A DNA stretch of 64,000 nt, taken from the NCBI RefSeq assembly GCF_018332655.1, contig NZ_BOQL01000036.1:1-64000 (forward strand), given 5' to 3'. Shown in pieces: positions 1 to 8,012 of the stretch (position 1 is its first letter; each line of letters starts with the position of its first letter). A model generated the notes under the pieces. That model saw only the letters and a program-made list of their open reading frames with translations, ran no database searches and was not told the DNA's origin. Both the position numbers and the translations under genes were made by a program. This DNA is from Actinoplanes auranticolor. GTDB taxonomy: Bacteria > Actinomycetota > Actinomycetes > Mycobacteriales > Micromonosporaceae.

Positions 1-286
1 CCAGGGCGGCCACGAAGCACGCCACGAACCGGTCGCCGAGTTCTGTCTCGGCGCCCTGGTTGGCGTGGATGCCGAGCATGCCGGAGTGCCCGCCGTAGGA
101 GTCCGAGTAGACGGGCGGGCCGCCGAACACCTCACCCCAGTAGTCGGCCAGGCGCTGCACGTGCTCGGGGTTGCCGGGGTGGGAGAAGGGGTGTTCGAGC
201 TGCGGGTCGGCCAGGCAGCGGGCGTGGAAGTCGGTGGCCAGCGCGAGCATCGCCGGGGCGCCCCCGGCCGCCTCGTAGAGGGACAT
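1..286 (-). CDS. Truncated hemoglobin (group II-like), 3' end cut by window edge
   Basis: Only the first 95 codons are visible; the gene runs off the left edge. The protein starts MSLYEAAGG and continues with the FHARCLADPQLEHPFSH and YWGEVFGG stretches typical of truncated hemoglobins (about 120-135 residues), haem proteins that bind O2 or NO in the cytoplasm. The GMLGIHANQG segment carries the likely proximal haem-ligand histidine. The usual aromatic pair FY of helix B reads FH here, so the distal pocket may be unusual. The ATG lies 6 nt after the hexamer CAGGGT (complement of 293-298), the leaderless arrangement seen at many starts in this window. Family call by recognition of the motif pattern only. 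Confidence 0.75.
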   Translation of the reverse strand, partial: MSLYEAAGGAPAMLALATDFHARCLADPQLEHPFSHPGNPEHVQRLADYWGEVFGGPPVYSDSYGGHSGMLGIHANQGAETELGDRFVACFVAAL

Positions 287-409
287 ACCGTCACCCTGGC
301 AGAAAGCCGCAGCCGTGTCGCCGTTCCCGCGGTCACCGACCGGTGCCCGCCCCCGCTCCGAGGCCCCTCGGCGGGGCCCGGACACCGGCGGGTGACCGCG
401 GGACCGCGC

Positions 410-1621
410 CTACCGCACGTGCCGCAGCTCGGTCAGCCCGCTGACCGGCGCCCGCCCCCGCACCCCGCCGGTGGCCGCGTCCAGCCACAGCACCTCGTCG
501 GCACCGCCCACGTAGATCCGGGACGCGTCGCTGCTGACCCCGAGACCGCGGACCGGCGCCGGCACCGTCCAGCCCGCCTGTACCGTGCCGCCCGGCTTCA
601 GCGCGGTCACCGTGGTCCCGGCGCCGACCAGCAGCCGTTGCTCGTCGGGGGCGAAGGCCAGGCTCGCCGCCGCGGCGACCTTCGGCACCGTGGCGGTGCC
701 CTCGATGGCCAGCGCGGCGGTGTCGGCGTACAGCACCACGCCCGCCATCGCGTGGGCGATCGCCAGGCGCTGCCCGTCCGCGCTCACCGCCAGGGCCTGC
801 CCTTCGGCCGGACCCAGTCCGAACGGGTCCGGCAGGTCCAGGCAGTACGCCCACCCCTGGGCCAGGTGCAGCACGTGCACGAACGCGTGGACGCCGCTGG
901 AACGCCCGGCCAGCAGGTCACGCGTGTGCAGATGACCGGGCTGGTGGGTGTAGAGGGTGTAGAGGATCTGCCGGTCCGGCGAGAGCACCGCCTGCCGGCC
1001 GTCGCCGCGCATCTCCTCCTCGGCGCCCGCCGGCACCGGTGACTTGTCCCGGGTCAGCAGCGGTTGCAACGACCCGGTGGCGAGGTCGAGCCGGCGTACC
1101 CGGTAGTGGTCCGGCGCGGCCGCCGGCAGCCACTCCAGCACGAACAGGCCGGTGGCGTCCTGGGTGAAGGCGTCCGGCTCGACGACGCCGCTGAGGTCGT
1201 ACTCCTGTTGTCCCGTACCGGACAGCACCATGATCTTGGTCCGGGCCCGGGCCGCCGGGCGGGCCGCGGCGGGCGTCCGGGTCAAGGCGCACGATCCGCC
1301 GTCCGCAGTGATCACCCGCGGGAGCCAGCCCACGGCCAGTGGCAGCGGCCGGCCCAGCTCGCCGGCCGCCGGGTCCAGCCGGACCAGGGCCGGCTGCCCG
1401 GCGTGGTCGCGGCCGAGCGTGCCCGCGGCCGCGCCGTCGGCGCTGGTCACCGCCTCCCGGCCCAGGCCGCGCGGGTGCGGCCCGCCGAGCACCACCAGCC
1501 CCTGCCGGGTCCCGACCACCACCACATCCGGTACGGACACAGCGCGGCGCGGCTCGTCGCGGCAGCCGGACAGCAGGGCGGCGCCGCCCGCGATGATGAG
1601 AAGATCCCGCCGGGTCGTCAT
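410..1621 (-). CDS. Tat/lipoprotein-signal beta-propeller protein
   Basis: 403 residues. The N-terminus MTTRRDLLIIAGGAALLSGC combines a twin-arginine pair with a lipobox (LLSGC), so it is probably exported and lipid-anchored at the cell surface. The rest has repeated YVGGADEVLWLDAATG-like and AVSADGQRLAIA-like strands, as in WD40/quinoprotein-type propellers that act as scaffolds or sensors; no catalytic motif is visible. It is transcribed away from the ECF sigma gene at 1694 and its ATG is only 6 nt from an ECF-type -10 (TGTCGA), so it is probably a member of that sigma factor's regulon. Function beyond this is not recognisable. Confidence 0.75.
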   Translation of the reverse strand: MTTRRDLLIIAGGAALLSGCRDEPRRAVSVPDVVVVGTRQGLVVLGGPHPRGLGREAVTSADGAAAGTLGRDHAGQPALVRLDPAAGELGRPLPLAVGWLPRVITADGGSCALTRTPAAARPAARARTKIMVLSGTGQQEYDLSGVVEPDAFTQDATGLFVLEWLPAAAPDHYRVRRLDLATGSLQPLLTRDKSPVPAGAEEEMRGDGRQAVLSPDRQILYTLYTHQPGHLHTRDLLAGRSSGVHAFVHVLHLAQGWAYCLDLPDPFGLGPAEGQALAVSADGQRLAIAHAMAGVVLYADTAALAIEGTATVPKVAAAASLAFAPDEQRLLVGAGTTVTALKPGGTVQAGWTVPAPVRGLGVSSDASRIYVGGADEVLWLDAATGGVRGRAPVSGLTELRHVR

Positions 1622-1627
1622 GTCCTG

Positions 1628-1686
1628 TCGACACCGCGAGGTGCTCCTCGGGTTCCCGGGAACCTTTCCCCGGCCCGCGGTGTCGA
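1628..1686. promoter_or_regulatory. Divergent ECF-type promoters sharing a palindromic -35
   Basis: The palindrome GGTTCCCGGGAACC (1651-1664) supplies a GGGAACC -35 to each strand. On the plus strand GGGAACC (1658-1664), 16 nt, then TGTCGA (1681-1686) precedes the sigma gene. On the minus strand GGGAACC (1651-1657), 17 nt, then TGTCGA (1628-1633) precedes the lipoprotein gene. Start codons follow 7 and 6 nt after the -10 elements, so both mRNAs could be leaderless. GGAAC is the classic ECF sigma -35 core. Autoregulation by the adjacent sigma factor is inferred. Confidence 0.7.
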
Positions 1687-1693
1687 GGAGGTG

Positions 1694-2257
1694 ATGGTGA
1701 CCGAACTGGACGATGCGGCGGCGGTGGCGCGGGCCCGCACCGGCGACGTGGACGCGTACGAGGTCCTCGTCGTCCGCTACACCACGCCCGCGCACCGGGC
1801 CGCCGTTCTGCTGGGTGCGGGTGCCGACGCCGACGACGTGGTGCAGGAGGCGTTCGTGAAGGCGTACCGGCAGCTCGCCCACTACCAGGGCCGGTCGGGG
1901 TTCCGGCCGTGGCTGCTGGCCATCGTCGCCAACGAGACCCGCAACCTGCACCGGTCCCGCCGCCGGCGCGACGGCCTCGTGCTGCGGGCCGCCACCGGCT
2001 TGCATCCGGAGGCGTCCGAGCCGGATCCGGCCGAGTCGGTCCTCGACGGGGAACGCCGGCGTCACCTGGTCGAGCAGATCCAGCAGCTGGACGCCAAGGA
2101 CCGCGAGGTGCTGGTCTGCCGCTTCCTGCTGGACCTGTCGGAGGCGGAGACGGCGGAGATGCTGGGCCTGCCCAAGGGCACGGTGAAGTCGCGGACGTCG
2201 CGGGCGCTGACCAAACTGCGCGGCCGCCTGGTGGGGCAGGGGGTGCCCGGTGCCTGA
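1694..2257 (+). CDS. ECF (sigma-70 family group IV) RNA polymerase sigma factor
   Basis: 187 residues, the usual ECF size. Region 2 (about residues 20-90) contains the DADDVVQEAFVKAYRQL helix that recognises the -10 element; region 4 (about 120-180) has LDAKDREVLVCRFLLDLSE and the helix-turn-helix LPKGTVKSRTSRALTKLR that reads the -35. There is no region 3, as expected. ATG at 1694 is chosen because it follows GAGGAG and lies 7 nt from the ECF -10; a GTG at 1691 is the alternative. The next gene starts inside its last codons (8-nt overlap), the usual sigma/anti-sigma arrangement. It probably transcribes itself and the divergent lipoprotein gene. Confidence 0.9.
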   Translation: MVTELDDAAAVARARTGDVDAYEVLVVRYTTPAHRAAVLLGAGADADDVVQEAFVKAYRQLAHYQGRSGFRPWLLAIVANETRNLHRSRRRRDGLVLRAATGLHPEASEPDPAESVLDGERRRHLVEQIQQLDAKDREVLVCRFLLDLSEAETAEMLGLPKGTVKSRTSRALTKLRGRLVGQGVPGA

Positions 2258-3011
2258 CGATCTCGACGACCTCGCCCGGGAGCTGCGCGCGCTCGCCACC
2301 CATCTCGACGTACCCCCGGCCGCGGATCAGCGGGCCGCGGTGCGTGCCCGGCTGGCCCGGCCCGCGCCCCGCCGCCGGTGGTTCCCGGCCGTTGCGGTCC
2401 GGCCGTTGCCGGGCCGCCGGTGGATCGTCGCCGTCGTGGCCGCGCTGATCGCGCTGGTCGCCGGGATCGCCCCGGCCCGCGCGGCGGTGGTCGACGCGGT
2501 CGGCGGCCTGCTGCGGATCGCCGGGATCGAGGTACGCCAGGAGCCCGCCCCCGGTGGCCTGCCCGCCGACCCGAGCCCGTTGCCGTCGGTGCGCACCGGG
2601 AGCCTGGAGGACGCCCGGCGCGTGGCGCTGTTCCCGGTGCTGGTCCCGGACGAGCTGGGCGGGCCCGAGCGGGTGGACCTGGGCGACCCGGACCCGTCCG
2701 GCGCGCCCCGGGTGGTCACGCTGGTCTACCGCGGCGGCGCGGTCCGGCTCGACGAGTTCGACGGCCGGGTCGGCCCGTCCTTCTTCAAGTCCGCTCCCGA
2801 GGCCCGGTGGACCGACGTGGCCGGCGCGGACGCGATCTGGCTGCCGCAGCCGCACCCGGTGACCTACGTCGGGCGCGACGGCGTCGAGCGCACCGCGACC
2901 GCCCGGCTGGCCGGTCCCACGTTGATCTGGACCAGCGGTGGGCTCACCTACCGCCTGGAGGGGCTGGCCGACCTGGAGGAGGCCCGCACGGTCGCGGTCT
3001 CGCTGCGGTGA
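2250..3011 (+). CDS. Single-pass membrane protein, putative anti-sigma partner
   Basis: 253 residues. An N-terminal cytoplasmic segment of about 60 residues (PDDLDDLARELRALATHLDV, Arg-rich after) is followed by one membrane helix (IVAVVAALIALVAGIAPARA, about 60-80) and an extracytoplasmic domain of about 170 residues with no recognised motif. Start GTG overlaps the sigma gene by 8 nt, implying translational coupling. Position and topology fit an anti-sigma factor, but the zinc-finger HxxxCxxC signature is absent and I cannot name the domain. Co-expression with the sigma factor is clear; the inhibitory role is inference. Confidence 0.7.
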   Translation: MPDDLDDLARELRALATHLDVPPAADQRAAVRARLARPAPRRRWFPAVAVRPLPGRRWIVAVVAALIALVAGIAPARAAVVDAVGGLLRIAGIEVRQEPAPGGLPADPSPLPSVRTGSLEDARRVALFPVLVPDELGGPERVDLGDPDPSGAPRVVTLVYRGGAVRLDEFDGRVGPSFFKSAPEARWTDVAGADAIWLPQPHPVTYVGRDGVERTATARLAGPTLIWTSGGLTYRLEGLADLEEARTVAVSLR

Positions 3012-3063
3012 GACGCAAGGGTCAGACGTATGAACGGCGCCGGGCCCGGGTAGGCGGCGGGCC

Positions 3064-4338
3064 ATGGCGCGCTACGGCGACGAAGTGGCAGCTCTGGCGA
3101 CCCCGCTGCGGGACCCCGGTGACCTCGGCGAGCTGGTGGAACGGGCCGGGCCGGCCCGGGTCGTCCTGCTGGGCGAGGCGAGCCACGGCACCCACGAGTT
3201 CTACACCTGGCGGGCGGCGCTCACCCGCCGGCTGATCGAGGAGCACGGTTTCTCGTTCGTCGCGGTCGAGGGCGACTGGCCCGACTGCGCCCGGGTGGAC
3301 CGCAGCGTGCGGGGGATGCCGGGTGAGCCAGCGGATCCGCGCGAGGCGCTGCTGGCGTACGACCGGTGGCCGACGTGGATGTGGGCCAACGAGGAGGTGA
3401 CCGACTTCTGCCGCTGGCTGCGGGCCCGCAACGAGGGATCGGACCGGCCGGTGGGTTTCCACGGCCTGGACGTGTACTCGCTGTGGGAGTCGTTGCGGGA
3501 GATCCTGGTGCACCTGCGCGAGCACGACCCGGATCAGGTGCCGGCCGCGCTGGCCGCGTACCGGTGCTTCGAACCGTTCGCCGAGGACCCGCAGTCGTAC
3601 GCGTGGGCCACCCGGTTCGTGTCGGCGAGCTGTGAGAACGAGGTGGTTGACCTGCTGGTACGGCTGCGCGAGCGGGCGGCGGTCGCGGCGGGGGAGTTCG
3701 CCGCCTGGCAGAACGCCGAGGTGGTCGCGGGCGCGGAACACTACTACCGGGCCATGGTGCACGGCGGCCCGCGCTCGTGGAACGTCCGCGACCGGCACAT
3801 GGACCAGACCCTGGACCGGCTGCTGACCCATTACGGCCCGGACTCCAAGGCGGTGGTGTGGGCGCACAACACCCATGTGGGCGACGCGCGCGCCACGGAC
3901 CAGTCCCGGCACGGCGAGAACACGCTGGGCGAGCTGGCCCGCGACCGCTACGGCCGGGACCGGGTGGTGCTGGTGGGCTTCGGGACGCACCGTGGCTCGG
4001 TCATCGCGGGGGACTCGTGGGGCGCACCGATGCAGGAGATGGGTGTGCCGCCGGCCCGGCCGGACTCGCTGGAGGACGTGCTGCACGCGACGGCGCCCTC
4101 GCGCGCGATGGTCGTCTTCCCCGGGGACGGTCCGGCTCTGCTGACGGATGAGCTGGCCCATCGCGCGATCGGCGTGGTCTACCGCCCGGAGCGCGAACGC
4201 TGGGGCAACTACGTCCCGACGGTGCTGGGCGAACGCTACGACGCCTTCCTCTGGTTCGACGAGAGCCGGGCGGTCCGCCCGATGCATCCCGCGACCATCG
4301 ACACCCACGAACCGGAGACCTTCCCCTCGGGCGTTTGA
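3064..4338 (+). CDS. Erythromycin esterase family hydrolase
   Basis: 424 residues, full length for the family. Near the N-terminus GEASHGTHEFY (about residues 37-47) holds the conserved histidine used for catalysis in Ere enzymes. VEGDWPDCARVDR and WMWANEEV follow, and VVWAHNTHVGDAR lies in the second half. These enzymes can hydrolyse the macrolactone of 14-membered macrolides, but most chromosomal actinobacterial copies have unknown substrates, so resistance should not be assumed. ATG at 3064 follows a short 52-nt gap after the anti-sigma gene. A repeat element (4345) begins just after its stop codon. Confidence 0.85.
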   Translation: MARYGDEVAALATPLRDPGDLGELVERAGPARVVLLGEASHGTHEFYTWRAALTRRLIEEHGFSFVAVEGDWPDCARVDRSVRGMPGEPADPREALLAYDRWPTWMWANEEVTDFCRWLRARNEGSDRPVGFHGLDVYSLWESLREILVHLREHDPDQVPAALAAYRCFEPFAEDPQSYAWATRFVSASCENEVVDLLVRLRERAAVAAGEFAAWQNAEVVAGAEHYYRAMVHGGPRSWNVRDRHMDQTLDRLLTHYGPDSKAVVWAHNTHVGDARATDQSRHGENTLGELARDRYGRDRVVLVGFGTHRGSVIAGDSWGAPMQEMGVPPARPDSLEDVLHATAPSRAMVVFPGDGPALLTDELAHRAIGVVYRPERERWGNYVPTVLGERYDAFLWFDESRAVRPMHPATIDTHEPETFPSGV

Positions 4339-4344
4339 CCTATC

Positions 4345-4382
4345 TTCCTAGGACGCGATAGGCGGTGTGAGCCCGCACCGAA
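4345..4382 (+). repeat. Interspersed TCCTAGGACGC element, copy A
   Basis: First of four related short elements (others at 51555, 53418 and 55177). It begins TTCCTAGGACGCGATAGGCG, the first part containing the palindrome TCCTAGGA, then GGTG, 8 nt and CACC, which could form a small hairpin. It starts 6 nt after the stop of the esterase gene and lies about 60-100 nt upstream of fliQ. A TTGACC (4335-4340) overlaps its left edge. Function unknown. Confidence 0.6.
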
Positions 4383-4444
4383 CGGCAACCGTGACGCGCC
4401 CGTTCTGCGCTCCCCGGCTTCTGCGGAAGCCCGAAGGGGATGGC

Positions 4445-4714
4445 ATGACGGATACGCAGATCGTTGAGCTGGGGCTGCAGGCCATGACCATCGCCGCGAA
4501 GATGTGCGCGCCGGTGCTGTTGACGGCGTTGCTGATCGGTTTTGCGATCTCGTTGTTCCAGTCGGTGACGCAGATCCAGGAGGCGACGCTGTCGTTCGTT
4601 CCGAAGGCGGTGGGTGTGGGTGCGGCGATCTTGTTCTCGGGGAACTGGATGTTGCACGAGATGGTCACCTTCACGACGCAGCTGTTCGAGAGGATCCCGA
4701 GCCTGGTCGGCTGA
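4445..4714 (+). CDS. fliQ: Orphan FliQ, flagellar type III export gate subunit
   Basis: 89 residues, exactly the usual FliQ length. Two hydrophobic helices (MTIAAKMCAPVLLTALLIGF and about 52-75) surround the hallmark ISLFQSVTQIQEATLSFVPK; the end reads TTQLFERIPSL, also typical. FliQ is an inner-membrane component of the flagellar protein export gate together with FliP, FliR, FlhA and FlhB. ATG at 4445 follows GAAGGGGA at good spacing; upstream in-frame codons lack a ribosome site. None of its partner genes is near: the neighbours are an esterase and an SRPBCC gene, and a strong terminator follows at once, so it is a single-gene transcription unit. It could be a second copy or a relocated gene. 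Confidence 0.9.
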   Translation: MTDTQIVELGLQAMTIAAKMCAPVLLTALLIGFAISLFQSVTQIQEATLSFVPKAVGVGAAILFSGNWMLHEMVTFTTQLFERIPSLVG

Positions 4715-4730
4715 TCTCCTCGACCATCGA

Positions 4731-4759
4731 AAAAGGGCCGCCCGATGGGCGGCCCTTTT
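4731..4759. terminator. Bidirectional intrinsic terminator
   Basis: Perfect 13-bp stem AAAAGGGCCGCCC / GGGCGGCCCTTTT with a 3-nt loop (gat). Runs of A before and T after make it work on both strands, ending fliQ on the plus strand and the SRPBCC gene on the minus strand. Confidence 0.9.
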
Positions 4760-4772
4760 CGTGTATCCGGGA

Positions 4773-5234
4773 TCAACCCACCTTCGCCAGGTACGCGTCC
4801 AGCGCCGCGTAGCTCTGGTTCGCCCCGGCCTCCATGCCCGACTGGAGCATGCCGTCGCGGTCCTCCTGCGAGTCGAAGGTGCTCGACGCGGTCACCGTGG
4901 TCTTGCCGTCCTCCTCGGTGAAGACGAACTTCTCCACCATCACGTGGCCGGCCATCGGCTCGTACTCGAACGTCCAGGTGTACGAGTCGGGCGCCGAGAT
5001 CTCGCGGAACTCGCCGCGGAACGCGTGCTCCTTGCCGTCGGCGGTCTCCACGAAACGCCACTTGCCGCCGACCCGGAAGTCGATCGAGACGTCGAGCGGG
5101 TTGCCGCGGCCCCACCAGTGGCGCAGGTGCTCGGCCTCGGTGTGCGCGGCGAACACGAGCTCCTTGGGGGCGTCGAACGTGCGGCTCATGACGAGGTCGG
5201 TGGGGGTGGGCGTGCTGACGCTGATGGTGCTCAT
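4773..5234 (-). CDS. SRPBCC / AHSA1-like domain protein
   Basis: 153 residues covering a single START/Bet v1-type fold of the AHSA1 group: SRTFDAPKELVFAAHTEAEH, HWWGRG, VGGKWRF, then QSGMEAGANQSYAALDAYL at the C-terminus. Such proteins bind hydrophobic ligands or chaperones; specific function is unknown. Its ATG overlaps the stop of the ArsR gene upstream by 4 nt (ATGA), so the two are translationally coupled. The same domain pair appears as a single fused protein at 52541-53329. Confidence 0.85.
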   Translation of the reverse strand: MSTISVSTPTPTDLVMSRTFDAPKELVFAAHTEAEHLRHWWGRGNPLDVSIDFRVGGKWRFVETADGKEHAFRGEFREISAPDSYTWTFEYEPMAGHVMVEKFVFTEEDGKTTVTASSTFDSQEDRDGMLQSGMEAGANQSYAALDAYLAKVG

Positions 5235-5566
5235 GACTGCTCCTTCTGCAGGTCGTCCAGGTATCCGCCGAGCGTGTCGTAGCGCTCTTCCCAGAGGCGC
5301 CGGTACTGCTCGACCCAGCCCGCGATGTCACGCAGCGGGGCGGGTTCGATCCGGCAGCGCCGCCATTGGGCCTCGCGGGTCCGGGCGATCAGGCCGGCGC
5401 GCTCGAGCACGTTCAGGTGCTTCGAGATCGCCTGCAGGCTGATCGGGAAGGGCTCCGCGAGTTCGTTGACCGTGGCCTCGCCGCTGGCCAGCCGGGCGAG
5501 GATCGCCCTGCGGGTCGGGTCGGCGAGGGCGGCGAAGACGCCGCTGATCGGGTCGGCCGTCGTCAT
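5231..5566 (-). CDS. ArsR-family winged-helix transcriptional regulator
   Basis: 111 residues from ATG 5566, preceded by AGGTGG at good spacing; a TTG six nt earlier is the alternative. The sequence ALADPTRRAILARLASGEATV and the recognition helix ISLQAISKHLNVLERAGLI are characteristic of the ArsR subgroup paired with SRPBCC proteins. The metal-binding CxC of classical ArsR proteins is absent, so the signal is not arsenic. It is first in a two-gene operon and probably represses its own promoter through the inverted repeat at 5594. Confidence 0.9.
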   Translation of the reverse strand: MTTADPISGVFAALADPTRRAILARLASGEATVNELAEPFPISLQAISKHLNVLERAGLIARTREAQWRRCRIEPAPLRDIAGWVEQYRRLWEERYDTLGGYLDDLQKEQS

Positions 5567-5593
5567 GCTCAACCACCTGGCTTATAAACTAGT

Positions 5594-5607
5594 CGGTTAA
5601 TCAACCG
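5594..5607. promoter_or_regulatory. Candidate operator of the ArsR-SRPBCC operon
   Basis: Inverted repeat CGGTT-aatc-AACCG in an unusually AT-rich stretch (5580-5618) directly upstream of the ArsR gene. A second AACCTATCGG arm lies just beside it. Position and symmetry suggest an autoregulatory operator; binding is inferred. Confidence 0.45.
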
Positions 5608-5639
5608 ATAGGTTGAGAGTACCGCTGGGCGCGGGGATG

Positions 5640-6167
5640 TCAAGAAGCGAACGCGACGATCTCGCGGAGACCGGGGGAGTAGCCGTCGGCGGTGTCCACC
5701 GTCAGGGTCGGCACCGGCAGGCTGATCGGCTCCCAGGTCGCCTCGCCGGCGTCCATCCGGCGCAGCAGGCCGGCGTCGTCGTGGGCGACCCGGTTCGCCG
5801 TGGTCCGCAGGCGGTCGGCGATCCGGGTGCGTGCGGTCGAGGGCGGGACCGCGCAGCGCACGACCCGGATCCGGGCCGGACCGTTCAGCGGGGCCAGCCC
5901 GGGCTGCCACAACCGGTCCTGGAAAGCCGCCTCGGCCACGGTCGTCACCCCGGCGCGCACCAGCAGCGTCAGCACGTCGAAGAAGGTCGCCAGGGTGTGC
6001 AGCATGCCGGGGTCGGGTGTCCCGGCGCGCACCACACCCTCGCGGATCTCGTCGCGGCAGATCGCCGGGCAACCGAGCTCGCGGGCCAGCGCGTGCGCCA
6101 GGGTGGTCTTGCCGCTGCCGGGCGGCCCGCTGACCACGAGCAGGACCGGACCGGCCGGCTCACTCAA
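5640..6167 (-). CDS. P-loop nucleotide kinase (AAA/zeta-like)
   Basis: 175 residues. Walker A GPPGSGKTT at residues 14-22, then a short ALARELGCPAICRDEIREG stretch of the type found in small-molecule kinases of the chloramphenicol phosphotransferase/zeta group. A conserved DD is in RVAHDDAGLL, and arginines are suitable for a lid. No substrate can be assigned. The start is taken as TTG 6167 because it overlaps the methyltransferase stop (TTGA) and leaves a standard N-terminus; no ATG or GTG is available before the P-loop. Last gene of the operon 9427-5640. Confidence 0.7.
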   Translation of the reverse strand: MSEPAGPVLLVVSGPPGSGKTTLAHALARELGCPAICRDEIREGVVRAGTPDPGMLHTLATFFDVLTLLVRAGVTTVAEAAFQDRLWQPGLAPLNGPARIRVVRCAVPPSTARTRIADRLRTTANRVAHDDAGLLRRMDAGEATWEPISLPVPTLTVDTADGYSPGLREIVAFAS

Positions 6168-6964
6168 CGATCGGCCACCACGACGCGGATCGCCGTGGTC
6201 AGCTGGATGCTCCCGTCGTCGGCCCGGGCGCCGGCCAGCTCGGCCTCGGCCGCGGAGGTCGCCGCGGCCAGCCGGTCCGGCGGGACCGCGGCGAGCACCG
6301 CGCGGCCGGCGTGCGAGCCGACCCAGGTCAGCCACTGCTCGATCCCGGCGAAGCGGCTCACCTGGGTGAACTCGGTGATCCGGATCCGGGACCAGGCGCT
6401 CAGGGCGGCGCGTAGCGATGCCTCGGAGCCGAACATGCCGGGCGCCTGCTCGCGCCGCTGCGGTGTCGGGGTGTGCGCGGCCAGCGCTTTCATGGCGCGC
6501 TCATAGCGCGGGTCGAACTGGGCGAACGAGCTGAAGGCCAGCCGGCCACCCGGACGCAGCAGCTCCCGGTACGCCGCCACCGCCCCGGGCGGATCCGGCA
6601 GGAAGAACAGCACCAGCCCGGCCGTGACGACGTCGAAGGTGCCGGGCCCGAACGCCGGCTGCTGCGCGTCGCCGACCTGCACCGTCACGCCCGGCAGGTG
6701 GGCGGTCGCGGCCGCGGTCAGCTCGGCCATCGCCGGCGCCAGGTCGATGCCGACGACCCGGCCGGTCGGCCCCGCCGCGGCGGCGGCACTCAGCAGTACC
6801 GCACCGCGTCCACAGCCGACGTCGAGCACGTGGTCACCGGGCCGGATGGCCGCGCGCCGCACCAGCTCGGCGCCCATCGGCGTGAAGAAGTCGACGCCCA
6901 CGCTGTCGTAGCTCGCGGCCGCCTCGTCGAAGGTCCCGACCATCGCGGGCAGTTCAGAAGGCAT
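6164..6964 (-). CDS. Class I SAM-dependent methyltransferase
   Basis: 266 residues. SAM-binding motif I HVLDVGCGRG near residue 50, then VVGIDLAPAM (motif II), FDVVTAGLVLFFLPDPPGA (motif IV) and LLRPGGRLAFSSF. This is the Methyltransf_11 pattern; substrate unknown. Its ATG lies inside the 3' end of the spore photoproduct lyase gene (11-nt overlap) and its stop overlaps the kinase start, so it belongs to one tightly packed operon. Confidence 0.85.
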   Translation of the reverse strand: MPSELPAMVGTFDEAAASYDSVGVDFFTPMGAELVRRAAIRPGDHVLDVGCGRGAVLLSAAAAAGPTGRVVGIDLAPAMAELTAAATAHLPGVTVQVGDAQQPAFGPGTFDVVTAGLVLFFLPDPPGAVAAYRELLRPGGRLAFSSFAQFDPRYERAMKALAAHTPTPQRREQAPGMFGSEASLRAALSAWSRIRITEFTQVSRFAGIEQWLTWVGSHAGRAVLAAVPPDRLAAATSAAEAELAGARADDGSIQLTTAIRVVVADR

Positions 6965-8012
6965 AGCGGATCCGACAATACGGGGTCCGGGCGGCGATCA
7001 GGCCGGTGAGGGCGGCGACGTAGCGTCCTTTGTCGCCGGTGCGGTACCGCACGTTCAGGGCGCCGTTCTCCGAGCGCTTCACCTGCTGCAGCTCGGGGCG
7101 CCAGAGCAGCTCCTCGGCCTTGGGGTGCCAGCCCAGGTTGACCTCGTGCAGGTCCTTGTTGTGGGTCAGGAAGATGACCTCGGCGGCGAGCTGGGCCTTG
7201 GCCGCCGCGCCGATGCCCGCGTCGAGCTGGTCGAGCAGGCCGGCCCAGTCCTCGAGCCAGCCGTCGCGCACCACGACCGGGCTGAAGTTGACGTGCACCT
7301 CGTAGCCGGCCGCCACGAAGTCGTCGATCGCGGCGATCCGCTCGGCCACCGGGCTGGTGCGGATGTCGAGCAGCTTGGCGTCGCGCGCGGGCATCAGCGA
7401 GAAGCGGATCCTGGTGCGGCCCTGCGGGTCCCACTCCAGCAGGTCGCGGTTGACGTGCTTGGTGGCGAAGCTGGCCTTCGCGGTGGGCAGCCAGCGGAAC
7501 AGCTCGATCAGGTCCCGCACGTTGTCGCTGATCCGGGCGTCGAGCGAGCAGTCCGAGTTCTCGCCGATGTCGTAGACCCAGGCGTGCGGGTCGCACTCGT
7601 TCGGCGCCGGTTTCACGCCCTGGCGGCTGACGTGGCGCTGCACGTACCCCTGGATCTTGTCGATGTTGGCGAAGACGGTGATCGGGTTGCTGTAGCCCTT
7701 GCGGCGCGGCACGTAGCAGTAGGCGCAAGCCATCGCGCAGCCGTTCGCCGTGGACGGGGCGATGAAGTCCGCCGAGCGGCCGTTCGGGCGGGCGGCCAGC
7801 GACTTCTTGACCCCCAGGACCAGCGCCTCGCGCTTGATCCGGACCCAGCGGTCGACGTTGGTCTCGTCGCCGTACAGCTCGGGGATCCGGTGGTGGCTCT
7901 CGACCTCGACGCGTTCCGCCTCGGGGAAGCGGGCCAGGATCTCCCGGCCGCGGGGCAGGGCGGCGGCCTCCGGCTCGACGTAGATCCGGCGGATGTCCAG
8001 CAGAGCACTCAT
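6954..8012 (-). CDS. splB: Spore photoproduct lyase family radical SAM protein
   Basis: 352 residues. The radical-SAM cluster ligands are C92, C96 and C99 in CAMACAYCY, the CxxxCxxC spacing used by this family. FIAPSTANGC before it and CDPHAWVYDIGENSDCSLD after it are typical of the actinobacterial spore photoproduct lyase-like group. The Bacillus enzyme reverses the UV lesion spore photoproduct in DNA using SAM; whether this branch does the same is not certain. ATG 8012 overlaps the upstream MFS stop by 4 nt. Context with an exporter, a methyltransferase and a kinase is not the usual spore-repair neighbourhood. Confidence 0.8.
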   Translation of the reverse strand: MSALLDIRRIYVEPEAAALPRGREILARFPEAERVEVESHHRIPELYGDETNVDRWVRIKREALVLGVKKSLAARPNGRSADFIAPSTANGCAMACAYCYVPRRKGYSNPITVFANIDKIQGYVQRHVSRQGVKPAPNECDPHAWVYDIGENSDCSLDARISDNVRDLIELFRWLPTAKASFATKHVNRDLLEWDPQGRTRIRFSLMPARDAKLLDIRTSPVAERIAAIDDFVAAGYEVHVNFSPVVVRDGWLEDWAGLLDQLDAGIGAAAKAQLAAEVIFLTHNKDLHEVNLGWHPKAEELLWRPELQQVKRSENGALNVRYRTGDKGRYVAALTGLIAARTPYCRIRYAF

